Below, one piece after another: positions 8,333 to 19,782 of a DNA stretch of 64,000 nt. Under the pieces are notes generated by a model, which saw only the letters and a program-made list of their open reading frames with translations, was not told where the DNA came from and made no database searches. Origin of the DNA: Kitasatospora xanthocidica (GTDB lineage: Bacteria > Actinomycetota > Actinomycetes > Streptomycetales > Streptomycetaceae); assembly GCF_014656195.1 (NCBI RefSeq), contig NZ_BNBY01000002.1:218351-282350 (forward strand), written 5' to 3'. Numbering within the stretch: the stretch's first letter is position 1; each line of letters begins with the position of its first letter. Position numbers and translations under genes: made by a program.

Positions 8333-8668
8333 ATGACTGGCATCTCCACCCACGTGCTCGACACCAGCCTCGGCCGCCCGGCCGAGGGTGTCCCGGTCGA
8401 GCTCGCACTGCACACCGAGGGTGGCTGGCAGGTGCTCGGCACCTCCGCCACGGACTCCGACGGCCGGGTCAAGGACCTGCCGGCCGTGGAGGCGGGCTCG
8501 GTCGTCCGGCTGCTCTTCGACACCAACGCGTACTACGCGCTCAAGTCGACGGAGCCGCCGTTCTTCCCCGAGGTCTCGATCGTCTTCACGGTCGCGCCCG
8601 AACAGCACCACTACCACGTGCCGCTGCTGCTCAACCCGTTCGGATACTCGGTCTACCGCGGAAGCTAG
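8333..8668 (+). CDS. uraH: 5-hydroxyisourate hydrolase (transthyretin-like)
   Basis: Hydrolyses 5-hydroxyisourate to OHCU. The 111-aa protein begins with ISTHVLDTSLGRPAEG (catalytic His about 7) and ends YHVPLLLNPFGYSVYRGS, the diagnostic C-terminal YRGS tetrapeptide of HIU hydrolases as opposed to transthyretin. It follows uraD by 116 bp and precedes urate oxidase by 32 bp. Confidence 0.97.
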   Translation: MTGISTHVLDTSLGRPAEGVPVELALHTEGGWQVLGTSATDSDGRVKDLPAVEAGSVVRLLFDTNAYYALKSTEPPFFPEVSIVFTVAPEQHHYHVPLLLNPFGYSVYRGS

Positions 8669-8700
8669 TAGACCGACCTGGAAGCTCTAGGAGCCACGTC

Positions 8701-9621
8701 ATGGCCCACGTGCTCGGTCAGAACCAGTACGGCAAGGCGGAGAACCGCATCGTCCGGATCTACCGCGACTCCACCCGGCACGAGATCAAGGACCTGAACG
8801 TCTCGGTCTCCCTCCAGGGTGAGTTCGAGGACGTCCACCTCACCGGGTCCAACGCCAACTGCCTCCCCACCGACACCACCAAGAACACCGTCTACGCCTT
8901 CGCCAAGGAGTACGGCATCGAGTCGGCCGAGGCCTTCGGCATCGTCCTGGCCCGCCACTTCGTCGACGACACCGAGCGCGGCGTCGTGCACGGCGCCCGG
9001 ATCCGGATCGAGGAGTACTCCTGGGACCGGATCCGGACGCCGGACAGCTCGGCCCGTTTCATCGGCTCGGAGGAGGTCGGCCACTCCTTCGTCCGCAACG
9101 GCCAGGAGGTCCGCACCACCGAGATCTTCTACGACGGCGAGTCCGTCCAGGTCATCTCCGGCCTGAAGGACCTCGTGGTGCTGAACTCCACCAACTCGGA
9201 GTTCTGGGGCTACATCAAGGACAAGTACACCACCCTGCAGGAGGCGTACGACCGCATCCTCGCCACCCAGGTCACCGCCCGCTGGAAGTACAACTACAGC
9301 GGCAAGGACGGCGAGGCCCAGCCCAACTGGAACCGCTCCTACACCCACGTGCGCCGCCACCTGCTGGAGGCGTTCGCCGAGACCTACTCCTACTCGCTGC
9401 AGCAGACCCTGCACGCGATGGGCACCCGGGTCCTCAACAACCGCGCCGAGGTGGACGAGGTACGCCTCGAACTGCCCAACAAGCACCACTTCCTCGTCGA
9501 CCTGGAGCCCTTCGGCCTCAAGAACGAGAACGAGGTCTACTACGCCGCGGACCGCATGTACGGCCTGATCGAGGGCACCGTGCACCGCGAGGGCGTCGTC
9601 CCGGTCATCCCGGTCGTCTGA
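8701..9621 (+). CDS. uox: Urate oxidase (uricase)
   Basis: Cofactor-free oxidation of urate to 5-hydroxyisourate with release of hydrogen peroxide. The 306-aa length and motifs GQNQYGKAENRIVRIYRD, the catalytic Lys in NQYGKAENR, SNANCLPTDTTKNTVYAFAK (catalytic Thr), NSTNSEFWG, and PNKHHFLVDLEPFGL match the family closely. ATG at 8701 lies 32 bp after uraH. Peroxide from this step may be removed by the catalase at the left edge. Confidence 0.97.
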   Translation: MAHVLGQNQYGKAENRIVRIYRDSTRHEIKDLNVSVSLQGEFEDVHLTGSNANCLPTDTTKNTVYAFAKEYGIESAEAFGIVLARHFVDDTERGVVHGARIRIEEYSWDRIRTPDSSARFIGSEEVGHSFVRNGQEVRTTEIFYDGESVQVISGLKDLVVLNSTNSEFWGYIKDKYTTLQEAYDRILATQVTARWKYNYSGKDGEAQPNWNRSYTHVRRHLLEAFAETYSYSLQQTLHAMGTRVLNNRAEVDEVRLELPNKHHFLVDLEPFGLKNENEVYYAADRMYGLIEGTVHREGVVPVIPVV

Positions 9622-9887
9622 CCCCTCCCGCCTCCATGGACTCCGCCCGGAATCGCCGCACCCTCCGGCCCCCACGGGCCGGTCGAGCCCGGGCGGGCCG
9701 CACCACCCGCATGATCAGCACCACCTGTTTCTCCACCCCCACCAACCGGAGTTCGTGCCTGCCTCGCGGCGGCCGGCCCGGGGCACTGGAGAAGCACCCC
9801 GGGGAATCCTTGCTCCGCCGTCCCGTCCTCGGGGGGTCTCCAGCGCCACGGGCGCGCCGGGAGCCACGGGCACAAGAGGGGCTCGAC

Positions 9888-11363
9888 ATGGCACCCAGCA
9901 GCACCAGCAGTACAGACGGCGGTTCCACCCCTGCAAGACCCCCTGGCCCGGACACGTCCACCAGCCTCCCCGGCAAGGAGTCCGGGCCAGGAATCCACCC
10001 CGTGGACGAGTTGCTGCCCCCGGTGAAGCTGATCTCCACCGGACTCCAGCACGTCGCCGCGATGTACGCGGGAGTCGTCGCACCCCCGCTCATCGTCGGC
10101 GCCGGCGTCGGGCTCTCCCCCGCCGAACTCGCCCTGCTCATATCGGCCAGCCTGTTCACCGCCGGACTGGCCACCCTCCTCCAGACCCTCGGCGTCTGGA
10201 AGATCGGCGCGCGACTGCCGTTCGTGAACGGCGTCTCCTTCGCGGGGGTCGCGCCCATGATCGCCATCGCCAAGGGCTCCATCGACAAAACGGGGGGACC
10301 GAAGGACGCCCTCCCGGTGATCTTCGGAGCGGTGATCGTCGCGGGGCTCCTGTGCTTCCTCGCGGCACCGTACTTCTGCAAGCTCATCCGGTTCTTCCCC
10401 CCGGTCGTCCAGGGCACCGTGATCACCCTCATCGGGGTGTCCCTGCTCCCGGTGGCGGTGAACTGGGCGCGCGGCGGCTCGCCGGGCGCCCCCGGGTACG
10501 GCTCCATGCGGGCCATCGGCCTCGCCGCGATCACCCTCGCCGCGGTGGTGCTCTGCAACCGGCTGCTGCGCGGCTTCTGGCAGCAGCTGTCCCTGCTCGT
10601 CGGCCTGGCGTTCGGCACCCTGGTCGCCGTCCCGCTCGGCCTCACCGACTTCGGCGCGGTCCGGGACGCGAAGGTCTTCGCGCTCCCCTCCCCGTTCCAC
10701 TTCGGCGCGCCGGTGTTCGACGCCGCCGCGATCGTCTCGCTCTGCATCGTCATGGTGGTCTCGATGACCGAGTCCACCGCCGACATGCTCGCGCTCGGCA
10801 AGATCGTCGACCGCGAGGCCGACGAACCCACCCTCGCCGCCGGCCTGCGCGCCGACGGCCTGGCCACCGCGCTCAGCCCCGTCTTCAACGGCTTCGCCGC
10901 CAGCGCCTTCGCCCAGAACATCGGGCTGGTGGCGCTGACGAAGATCCGCAGCCGGTTCGTGGTCGCGGCCGGCGGAGGCATCCTGGTCCTGCTGGGGCTG
11001 TTCCCCGTGCTGGGCTCGGTCGTCTCCCTGGTGCCGCAGCCCGTCCTCGGCGGCGCCGGGATCGTGCTCTTCGGCACGGTCGCGGCGAGCGGCATCCGCA
11101 CCCTCGCGGAGGCCGGCATGGAGTCCGGCTCCCACACCATCCTGGTGTCGGTCTCCCTCGGTGTCGGCATCATCCCGATCGCCGTACCGAACTTCTACGA
11201 CTCCTTCCCGGAGGCCGTCCGGACCCTGATGCACTCGGGGATCTCGGCCGGCTGCGTGATGGCCGTCCTGCTCAACCTGCTCTTCCACCACGTCGGAACC
11301 ACCCGCCGGACCGGATCCGGACAGGGCTCCGGCACGACGGTGCCGACGGCGACACCGTCCTGA
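9888..11363 (+). CDS. NCS2-family purine/xanthine permease
   Basis: A 491-aa nucleobase:cation symporter-2 permease with about 12-14 hydrophobic helices from residue 44 on. VKLISTGLQHVAAMYAGVVAPPLI at the start of the membrane part is the NCS2 hallmark, and the FAQNIGLVALTKIRSRFVVAAGG stretch is the purine-binding signature of xanthine/uric acid transporters. ATG at 9888 is preferred; the open frame extends to 9636 but that region is compositionally non-coding. It imports urate, xanthine or a related purine for the pathway beside it. The 266-bp leader (9622-9887) is GC-rich and no riboswitch was recognised. Confidence 0.92.
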   Translation: MAPSSTSSTDGGSTPARPPGPDTSTSLPGKESGPGIHPVDELLPPVKLISTGLQHVAAMYAGVVAPPLIVGAGVGLSPAELALLISASLFTAGLATLLQTLGVWKIGARLPFVNGVSFAGVAPMIAIAKGSIDKTGGPKDALPVIFGAVIVAGLLCFLAAPYFCKLIRFFPPVVQGTVITLIGVSLLPVAVNWARGGSPGAPGYGSMRAIGLAAITLAAVVLCNRLLRGFWQQLSLLVGLAFGTLVAVPLGLTDFGAVRDAKVFALPSPFHFGAPVFDAAAIVSLCIVMVVSMTESTADMLALGKIVDREADEPTLAAGLRADGLATALSPVFNGFAASAFAQNIGLVALTKIRSRFVVAAGGGILVLLGLFPVLGSVVSLVPQPVLGGAGIVLFGTVAASGIRTLAEAGMESGSHTILVSVSLGVGIIPIAVPNFYDSFPEAVRTLMHSGISAGCVMAVLLNLLFHHVGTTRRTGSGQGSGTTVPTATPS

Positions 11364-11441
11364 CCAACCCCGGAGGGGCGCGTGCCACCCGCACACGCCC
11401 GACGCGCGCCCCTCCGGACCCTCCCCCATAGGAGTGACACC

Positions 11442-12827
<1,386 letters not shown>

Positions 12828-12831
12828 TCGG

Positions 12832-12956
12832 CCGGATCGGTTCGAGCGGTTCGAGCGGTCCGATCGGCCCGGATCGGTTCGAGCGGTTCGAGCGGTTCGA
12901 GCGGTCCGATCGGCCCGGATCGGTTCGAGCGGTCTGAGCGGTCTGAGCGGTCTGAT
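12832..12956. repeat. Short tandem repeat tract (GGTTCGAGC / GGTCCGATC family)
   Basis: About 125 bp directly after the 8-oxoguanine deaminase stop consist of 9-bp GGTTCGAGC, GGTCCGATC and GGTCTGAGC units, including a longer two-fold repeat of GGTCCGATCGGCCCGGATC. No reading frame of note. It fits the pattern of slippage-prone tracts after genes in this window. Confidence 0.8.
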
Positions 12957-12973
12957 CTACCCTCCTCCGAACT

Positions 12974-13075
12974 CCGGGGGCGCCCAGGGACGGTGCGCCC
13001 CCGGGACTCCGCGCACCCCACGGCGGGTGCGCGGACCCGCGGCCCCGGACCCACGGCGAGGGTCCGGGGCCGCGG
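12974..13075. terminator. Two strong hairpins between convergent genes
   Basis: CCGGGGGCGC (12974-12983) pairs with GCGCCCCCGG (12995-13004). CCGCGGCCCCGGACCC (13037-13052) pairs with its exact complement at 13060-13075, a perfect 16-bp stem with a 7-nt loop. They separate the plus-strand deaminase from the minus-strand MFS gene and probably terminate both. Confidence 0.8.
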
Positions 13076-13128
13076 TGTGCCCGGCGCGGGGCCCGCTCCC
13101 ACCCCCGTGGGGAAGGGGCCCCGCAGGT

Positions 13129-14406
13129 TCAGTGCGCCGAGGCGCGGACTCCACTCGGGCGGGCGGCACCCGGGCGGGCCGCACCGGCGACGGCCGCCGG
13201 CAGGGCGGCACCGGCGACGGCGAACAGGGCGGCGAGGACCACCCAGCCGAGGGCGCCGTGGTCGACGACCGTCAGGCTGATCACCAGCGGGCCGATCACA
13301 TGGGCCGCCGCCTGACCGCTCATGAAGACGCCCTGGTACTCGCCGTGGGCCCGCTGGTCCGCCAGGTCCAGGCTCAGCGTCCAGCCGCCGGCCGAGGTGA
13401 GCAGTTCACCGAGGCTGTGGACCAGGGCGCCGCCGAGGACCGCCGCCACGGCCACCGCCGTCGGGCCCGCCTGCGCCGCCGCGTAGAGCAGACAGCCGCC
13501 CGCCAGCAGCAGCGCGCCCCGCAGACAGGCCCGCGCGGCCGTCGGGACGTCCACGACACCCCGGCTCGCCCGGACCTGGAACCCCACCACCAGCAGGCAG
13601 TTGACCACGTCGACGGCGGCCACCACCGCCGGGGGCGCGTCCGTCGCGAGCACGATCCAGAGCGGTATCCCCACGGTGAGCACGGCGAGTTGGAGCTCCA
13701 GGACGGCGTGCAGGGCGGTGACGAGCAGGTAGCGACGATCACGAAGAGCGGCACCCCTGGGCTTCACCGCTCCATCGCTGTCGCTGTTCTGACTATTCGT
13801 CAGATTAGGAACGGGGAGCCCGGCCAGCAGCACCGTGGCACCGAGGAAGCTCACCGCGTCCAGGACCATCATCGTCACGTACCCGGCATAGCTGTCGGCC
13901 TGCAGCGCCAGCGCGGCACCGGCCGAGCCGACCACCAGCCCGGCGTTCATCACCGACCGCAGCAGCGCCCGCGAGTGGACCTGGCCCTCCGCCGGGAGCA
14001 CCCCGGCGATCAGCGCGCTGCGCACCGCCGCCGCACCGCGCTCCAGCAGCGTCGCCACGCAGGCGAGGGCGACGAAGGCGGCGAAGGAGTGTACGAAGGC
14101 GTACCCGAGGACGGCGAGCGCCTCCAGCGGCCCGATCGCGAGCAGCAGCCGCTTGCCGCCGACCCGGTCGGCGAGCCGCCCGACCGGCACCCCGGCGAAC
14201 ACCCCGCAGATGCCCGCCGCGGTGAGCCCGAGCGCGATCCGGCCCGGCGTCAGGCCCACGGAACGGGTCAGGAACAGCACGCTGACCGTCACGAACAGAC
14301 CGTTCCCGATGTTGGTCACCAGGCTCATCAGGGCGAGCCGGCGCACCAGCGGGTCATGGCGGAGGAGGCGTCCGGTGGTGGGCGGACGCACGGTGGCGGA
14401 AGTCAT
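13129..14406 (-). CDS. MFS transporter
   Basis: A 425-aa major facilitator with about 12 hydrophobic segments, a cytoplasmic-loop motif AGVPVGRLADRVGGKR between helices 2 and 3 (MFS motif A) and a second-half repeat. It resembles drug-efflux or sugar-efflux permeases; the substrate cannot be told. ATG at 14406 is chosen because the divergent ArsR-type gene starts 55 bp away. The pair suggests a locally regulated exporter. Confidence 0.85.
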   Translation of the reverse strand: MTSATVRPPTTGRLLRHDPLVRRLALMSLVTNIGNGLFVTVSVLFLTRSVGLTPGRIALGLTAAGICGVFAGVPVGRLADRVGGKRLLLAIGPLEALAVLGYAFVHSFAAFVALACVATLLERGAAAVRSALIAGVLPAEGQVHSRALLRSVMNAGLVVGSAGAALALQADSYAGYVTMMVLDAVSFLGATVLLAGLPVPNLTNSQNSDSDGAVKPRGAALRDRRYLLVTALHAVLELQLAVLTVGIPLWIVLATDAPPAVVAAVDVVNCLLVVGFQVRASRGVVDVPTAARACLRGALLLAGGCLLYAAAQAGPTAVAVAAVLGGALVHSLGELLTSAGGWTLSLDLADQRAHGEYQGVFMSGQAAAHVIGPLVISLTVVDHGALGWVVLAALFAVAGAALPAAVAGAARPGAARPSGVRASAH

Positions 14407-14418
14407 GGCAGAAGGACA

Positions 14419-14453
14419 CCGGGATTCCCGGACCGGCGGAATTCCTTTACCGT
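14419..14453 (+). promoter_or_regulatory. Promoter and palindrome between MFS gene and ArsR-type regulator
   Basis: CCGGGATTCCCGG (14419-14431) is a perfect 13-nt palindrome. TTCCCG (14425-14430), 17 bp, TACCGT (14448-14453) would be a promoter whose start point coincides with the regulator's ATG at 14462, i.e. a leaderless message. The palindrome overlaps the -35 box, consistent with autoregulation. Confidence 0.5.
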
Positions 14454-14461
14454 TGCGGTCA

Positions 14462-15490
14462 ATGTTCGAGTTCCGCTTCGGCGTCGACGACCTCGCCGCC
14501 ACCTGGTTCGCCTGCTCCCCGCTGCAGGAGACGGTGCTGAGCCTGCGCGCCCGCAGGTTCACGGCCTACTACCCGGAGCAGCAGCCGTGGATCGCAGGCT
14601 GGCAGTCCCGCTACGAGACCCTGGACACGGCCCTGCTGGGGTCGCTGGTCACGCCGAACGCCTTCGTCCCGGACTTCCTGACGCCGCGCCCGACCGCTCC
14701 CCGCCCGGACTTCGCCGCAGAGCTCGCCGGGATGGCCGCCGCCCCGCCGGAGGTGGTGCGCGCGGACGTCCTGGCGGCGTACCGGAGCGACGGGAGCGCG
14801 CCGCCGCCGGTGCTCGCCGGACTGCTGGACGATCCGGCGCAGCTGGTCGCCCGGGTCGCGGAGGCGCTGGAGGCCTACTGGAAGCGCTGCCTCGCGCCCG
14901 CCTGGTGGCCCAGGGCGCGCTCGGTGCTGGAGGCGGACATCGTGTACCGGGGCCGGATGCTCTCGGAGCGCGGTGCGGAAGGCCTGTTCGCGGACCTCGA
15001 CTTCCGGCTCTCCTGGCGGGCCGGCGTGCTGACGCTCGACGACGCCAACCCCGCGGTCCGGGCGCTGGGCACCTCGGTGGACCTCGCCGGGCGGGGGCTG
15101 GTGCTGATGCCGACGCTGTTCGGGCGCGGCGCGCAGACCGACATCACCCAGCTGGGACCGCCGCTGGTCAGCTACCCGGCGCGAGGGAAGGCCACCATGG
15201 CCGAGGGGCTGGGTGTCGGCGGACCGGCGACGGCGCCGAACGGGCCGCTGGCCGCACTGATCGGGGTCCCCCGGGCCAGGCTGCTGGCGCTGGTGGAGAC
15301 CCCGGCCAGCACCACGGAACTGGCGCACCGGCTCGGGGTCACCCCGGGTGCGGTCAGCCGCCACCTGGGCGCGCTCGCCGCGGCCGGGCTGCTGGAACGC
15401 AACCGCCACGGCCGCAGCGTGCTGTACGGGCGCAGCGCGCTGGGCGACGCGCTGGTGGCGGGGCGCCCGCACCTCGGGGGCGGGGGCTGA
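14462..15490 (+). CDS. DUF5937/ArsR-type winged-helix regulator
   Basis: 342 aa. The last 85 residues form an ArsR-like winged helix (RLLALVETPASTTELAHRLGV, then TPGAVSRHLGALAAAGLLERNRHGRSVLY). The N-terminal 240 residues match the DUF5937-type module often fused to it in streptomycetes, with no visible metal-binding Cys motif. ATG at 14462 appears leaderless. Divergent from the MFS transporter, which it probably controls. Confidence 0.82.
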   Translation: MFEFRFGVDDLAATWFACSPLQETVLSLRARRFTAYYPEQQPWIAGWQSRYETLDTALLGSLVTPNAFVPDFLTPRPTAPRPDFAAELAGMAAAPPEVVRADVLAAYRSDGSAPPPVLAGLLDDPAQLVARVAEALEAYWKRCLAPAWWPRARSVLEADIVYRGRMLSERGAEGLFADLDFRLSWRAGVLTLDDANPAVRALGTSVDLAGRGLVLMPTLFGRGAQTDITQLGPPLVSYPARGKATMAEGLGVGGPATAPNGPLAALIGVPRARLLALVETPASTTELAHRLGVTPGAVSRHLGALAAAGLLERNRHGRSVLYGRSALGDALVAGRPHLGGGG

Positions 15491-15502
15491 GGGCTTTCAG
15501 CG

Positions 15503-15551
15503 AACAGATGACAGATAACAGATGATGAAATCTGTTATCTGTCACCTGTCA
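15503..15551. repeat. Low-GC palindromic repeat, copy A
   Basis: GACAGATAACAGAT (15510-15523) and its exact complement (15530-15543) form a 14-bp stem with a 6-nt loop, with weaker pairing outside. It is much richer in A/T than its surroundings and shares words such as CTGTTATCTGTC and GAAATCTG with two other intergenic elements (near 23370 and 32640). Lying between convergent genes, it could also act as a terminator. Confidence 0.75.
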
Positions 15552-15563
15552 GCCGCCGACCCG

Positions 15564-15965
15564 TCAGGCCTCGCGCCCGATCGTCGCGAGGTAGGCGCGC
15601 CAGCCGCCGTGGTGGGTGATCTCGCGGTGGACGCCGCGCTCGACCTCGCCCCGGGCGAGCAGCATGGACAGGCACGCCGAGCCGTCTGCCAGCTCGATCA
15701 CGCCGAGCTCCAGCTCGCGCGGCTCGCCGGGCAGGATGTCGTCCCGCAGCCGCTCCAGGCTGATGTCGTACAGCTCGCCCTCGATGGCGGTCTCGACGCC
15801 CGGGTCGGCCAGCAGCCCCGGGCAGACGTCCGTCCCGCCGCTGTGGTCGATGGAGAAGAAGCGGTAGCCGGGGGCGGTCCGGACCGGCCCGATCAGCGCG
15901 TCGGCGACCTTGGCGTGGAAGGGACCGCCGACCATCGCCTGGCCGTTGAAGAAGATCCGCGGCAC
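15564..15965 (-). CDS. Stand-alone allophanate-hydrolase C-terminal-like (AtzF-C/gamma-glutamylcyclotransferase fold) protein
   Basis: 133 aa. IFFNGQAMVGGPFHAKVADA, VRTAPGYRFFSID, CPGLL and AIEGELYDISLERLRDDI followed by LELGVIELADGS resemble the C-terminal domain of allophanate hydrolase (AtzF/DUR1,2 type), here without the amidase domain. In AtzF that domain removes a carboxyl group from the amidase product. GTG at 15965 has AAGGAG 7 nt upstream. It lies downstream of malate synthase on the same strand, across a long hairpin, and plausibly acts in urea/allophanate-type chemistry from allantoin breakdown (inference). Confidence 0.7.
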   Translation of the reverse strand: MPRIFFNGQAMVGGPFHAKVADALIGPVRTAPGYRFFSIDHSGGTDVCPGLLADPGVETAIEGELYDISLERLRDDILPGEPRELELGVIELADGSACLSMLLARGEVERGVHREITHHGGWRAYLATIGREA

Positions 15966-15990
15966 GGGTGAACTCCTTACGGGAAAAAGG

Positions 15991-16042
15991 CCGTTCCGTA
16001 CGGCGACGAGAGGACAGGTGGATTCGTCGCCGTACGGAACGG
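15991..16042. terminator. Perfect 19-bp hairpin after malate synthase
   Basis: CCGTTCCGTACGGCGACGA (15991-16009) is exactly complementary to 16024-16042, with a 14-nt loop. It lies 70 bp after the malate synthase stop and 26 bp before the GTG of the next minus-strand gene, so it may end the aceB transcript or reduce read-through into the small gene. Confidence 0.75.
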
Positions 16043-16111
16043 AGCAACGGGCCGCCGGAGTGCTACAGCCTGGCAGGCGCCGAGGCCGGCACCCGGCGGA
16101 TAGGTTCGGTC

Positions 16112-17791
<1,680 letters not shown>

Positions 17792-17890
17792 GAGCAGGAC
17801 ACTCCTAAGACGGTTGAGCCTGGCGAAGGGAGCTCCGGTGGGAGCCTCCTCGGGAACTTCCTCGATCGATACCCACCTGTCGGCGAGTTC

Positions 17891-17945
17891 GATTCTGTAA
17901 GGTGGAGACTAGTTTCCGCGATACAGAATTTCAACGGTTTGTTGA
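17891..17945 (-). promoter_or_regulatory. aceB/allR intergenic promoter and operators
   Basis: TCAACGGTTTGTTGA (17931-17945) is a perfect-armed TCAAC-N5-GTTGA repeat. On the minus strand TTGAAA (17929-17934), 17 bp and TAGTCT (17906-17911) form the aceB promoter; the operator covers its -35. Also present: ATTCTGTA (17892-17899) with exact complement at 17922-17929, and GGAGACTAGTTTCC (17904-17917), a 14-nt palindrome with one mismatch. The same operator lies just upstream of the regulator start, allowing autoregulation. Confidence 0.72.
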
Positions 17946-17992
17946 TGAGGTCGCCGGGACTCTACTCCTCCCCGACAGCGAAGGGAACGCCG

Positions 17993-18790
17993 GTGGTTGC
18001 GACCCCCGACACAGCATCGACGACGGGCGCCGACCGCGCGAGCGGCGGCGTGCAGTCCGTCGAGCGCGCCTTCCAACTCCTGGAGGCGCTGGCCGACTCG
18101 GGCGGCGTGGCCACGCTCAGCGAGCTCTCCACCACCTCCGGCCTCCCGATGCCGACCATCCACCGACTGGTTCGTACCCTCGTCCAGCAGGGCTATGTCC
18201 GCCAGGACACCGCCCGCCGCTACACCCTCGGCCCCCGGCTGATCCGCCTCGGCGAGACGGCCGGCCGGCTGCTCGGCAGCTGGGCCCGCCCCTACCTGGC
18301 CGAACTCATGGAGGCCACCGGCGAGACCGCCAACCTGGCGGTGCTGGAGGGCGGCGAGGTGGTCTACGTCGGCCAGGTGCAGTCGCGCCGCTCGATGCGG
18401 ATGTTCACCGAGGTCGGCCGGCGGGTGCAGCCGCACTGCACCGGCGTCGGCAAGGCCCTGCTCGCCCAGCTGCCCGAGGAGGAGGCCCGCGCCGTCCTCG
18501 GCCCCAACCCGCTGGCGGCGCACACCGAGTACACGGTCACCGACCCGCAGGAGCTGATGCGCCAGCTCGCCGAGGCGCGCGAACGCGGCTACGTCGTCGA
18601 CGACCAGGAGCAGGAGATCGGCGTCCGCTGCATCGCGCTCGCCGTCCCGGGCGCGCCGACGCCCACCGCGCTCTCGGTCTCCGGGCCGGAGGCCCGCATC
18701 CGGGCCCTGGAGGAGCAGGCCGGGGCCGCCTCGCTGGTACCGGTGATGCAGCAGATCGCGACCCGGCTGGGGCAGGTCCTCGCCCCCTGA
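17993..18790 (+). CDS. allR: IclR-family regulator of allantoin/glyoxylate catabolism (AllR-like)
   Basis: 265 aa. Winged-helix domain at about 17-80 (VQSVERAFQLLEALADSGG, SELSTTSGLPMPTIHRLVRTLVQQGYVRQD) followed by an IclR effector domain (TAGRLLGSWARPYLAELMEATGETANLAVLEG...HCTGVGKALLAQLP...GVRCIALAVPG). GTG at 17993 has AAGGGA upstream; the ATG at 17945 would lie inside the operator. Divergent from malate synthase. In Streptomyces coelicolor the equivalent AllR represses allantoinase, allantoicase, malate synthase and the glyoxylate genes; the shared operators here support the same role. Confidence 0.88.
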   Translation: MVATPDTASTTGADRASGGVQSVERAFQLLEALADSGGVATLSELSTTSGLPMPTIHRLVRTLVQQGYVRQDTARRYTLGPRLIRLGETAGRLLGSWARPYLAELMEATGETANLAVLEGGEVVYVGQVQSRRSMRMFTEVGRRVQPHCTGVGKALLAQLPEEEARAVLGPNPLAAHTEYTVTDPQELMRQLAEARERGYVVDDQEQEIGVRCIALAVPGAPTPTALSVSGPEARIRALEEQAGAASLVPVMQQIATRLGQVLAP

Positions 18791-19004
18791 CCCGGCACGC
18801 CCGGCACCCCGTCCAGCGCCCCGTCCGCCACCCCGTTCGGACTCCCGTCAACACCGCGCTCCGGCGGGGAGACCCGCGCGTCCTCCATTCGGGCGGACGG
18901 CGAGCGGGGCGGATCGGGTTACCCCTCGGTCGCGACGGCGGCTCGGCCACGCTGATCCCGGACGCGGCCCGCGACGGTGTGGGCCGCCGGAGCACGAGAG
19001 CACG

Positions 19005-19661
19005 GTGACCGGGATGAAGCACCAGGATGTACGGGGCGTCGCACGGGGTGGAACGGAGTCGCGTGGCGGCGCGAGGAGCAGGAGGTTCGGCGGGGCCGGG
19101 CTGGTCGCGGCCGTGACGGCGGGCTGCGCGGTGGCGATGCTGGCCACCAGCCCGTCCTGGGCACTGCGCCGGCCGGAGCCCCGTCCGGCGGTGGACGTCG
19201 TCGCACCGGGCGCGCCGGGAACGTCCGCCGCCCCCGAGGTCTCCACCCTGCCCGCCCTCGCGGCCAAGCCGTCCGACTCCGACCTGGAGGTGGTCCAGCT
19301 CGACCCGGACCCGGCACCGCCCGGCGGCCGCACGACCATCCACGCCTTCATCGCCAACCTGGGCCCGGACACCACCGCCTCCCCGGTCACGGTCGTGGTC
19401 ACCCTGCCGGAGGGAGTGACGCCTGACCCCCCGTTCTTCCCCACCGACTGCGAGGTGTTCCAGAACGGCCACCGGGTGCGCTGTGTCTTCGGGCCCGGAC
19501 TGAAGGAAGGCCGCAGCGCCACCGCGCTCATCCCGGTGCGCCTCTCCGACGACATCGCGTTCGGCTCGCACGAGGGCTTCGTCGCGCTGCGCAGCCCGGA
19601 CGACCGGAACGGGAACAACAACCGGCAGCCGTTCGACCTCAAGGTGGTCGAGACGGCCTAG
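19005..19661 (+). CDS. Secreted protein with DUF11-like repeat domain
   Basis: 218 aa. An Arg-rich start followed by GAGLVAAVTAGCAVAMLATSPSWA looks like a signal peptide or single membrane anchor. From about residue 95 a single Ig-like domain of the DUF11 (CARDB-like) type is seen: EVVQLDPDPAPPGGRTTIHAFIANLGPDTTASPVTVVVTLPEGV, then RVRCVFGPGLKEGRSATALIPVRLS. Two Cys in the domain could form a disulfide. Start GTG 19005 or ATG 19014. Function unknown; such domains usually serve surface adhesion or stalks. The 214 bp upstream hold no gene. Confidence 0.65.
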   Translation: MTGMKHQDVRGVARGGTESRGGARSRRFGGAGLVAAVTAGCAVAMLATSPSWALRRPEPRPAVDVVAPGAPGTSAAPEVSTLPALAAKPSDSDLEVVQLDPDPAPPGGRTTIHAFIANLGPDTTASPVTVVVTLPEGVTPDPPFFPTDCEVFQNGHRVRCVFGPGLKEGRSATALIPVRLSDDIAFGSHEGFVALRSPDDRNGNNNRQPFDLKVVETA

Positions 19662-19782
19662 GGTCCCTGAACCAGGTTCGCCCCACCGGGTGCCGGGCGC
19701 CGGCGAGCGGCTGCCGGCCTCCGGCCCCGGTGGGGCGGTCCTACGGGTTAGCGATCACCGGTCACCGGTCACCCGCCGCCGG

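Noticed and set aside
9622..9887. Purine riboswitch before the permease
   Set aside because: No conserved purine- or xanthine-aptamer core could be recognised, and such riboswitches are not expected here; a covariance-model search would settle it.
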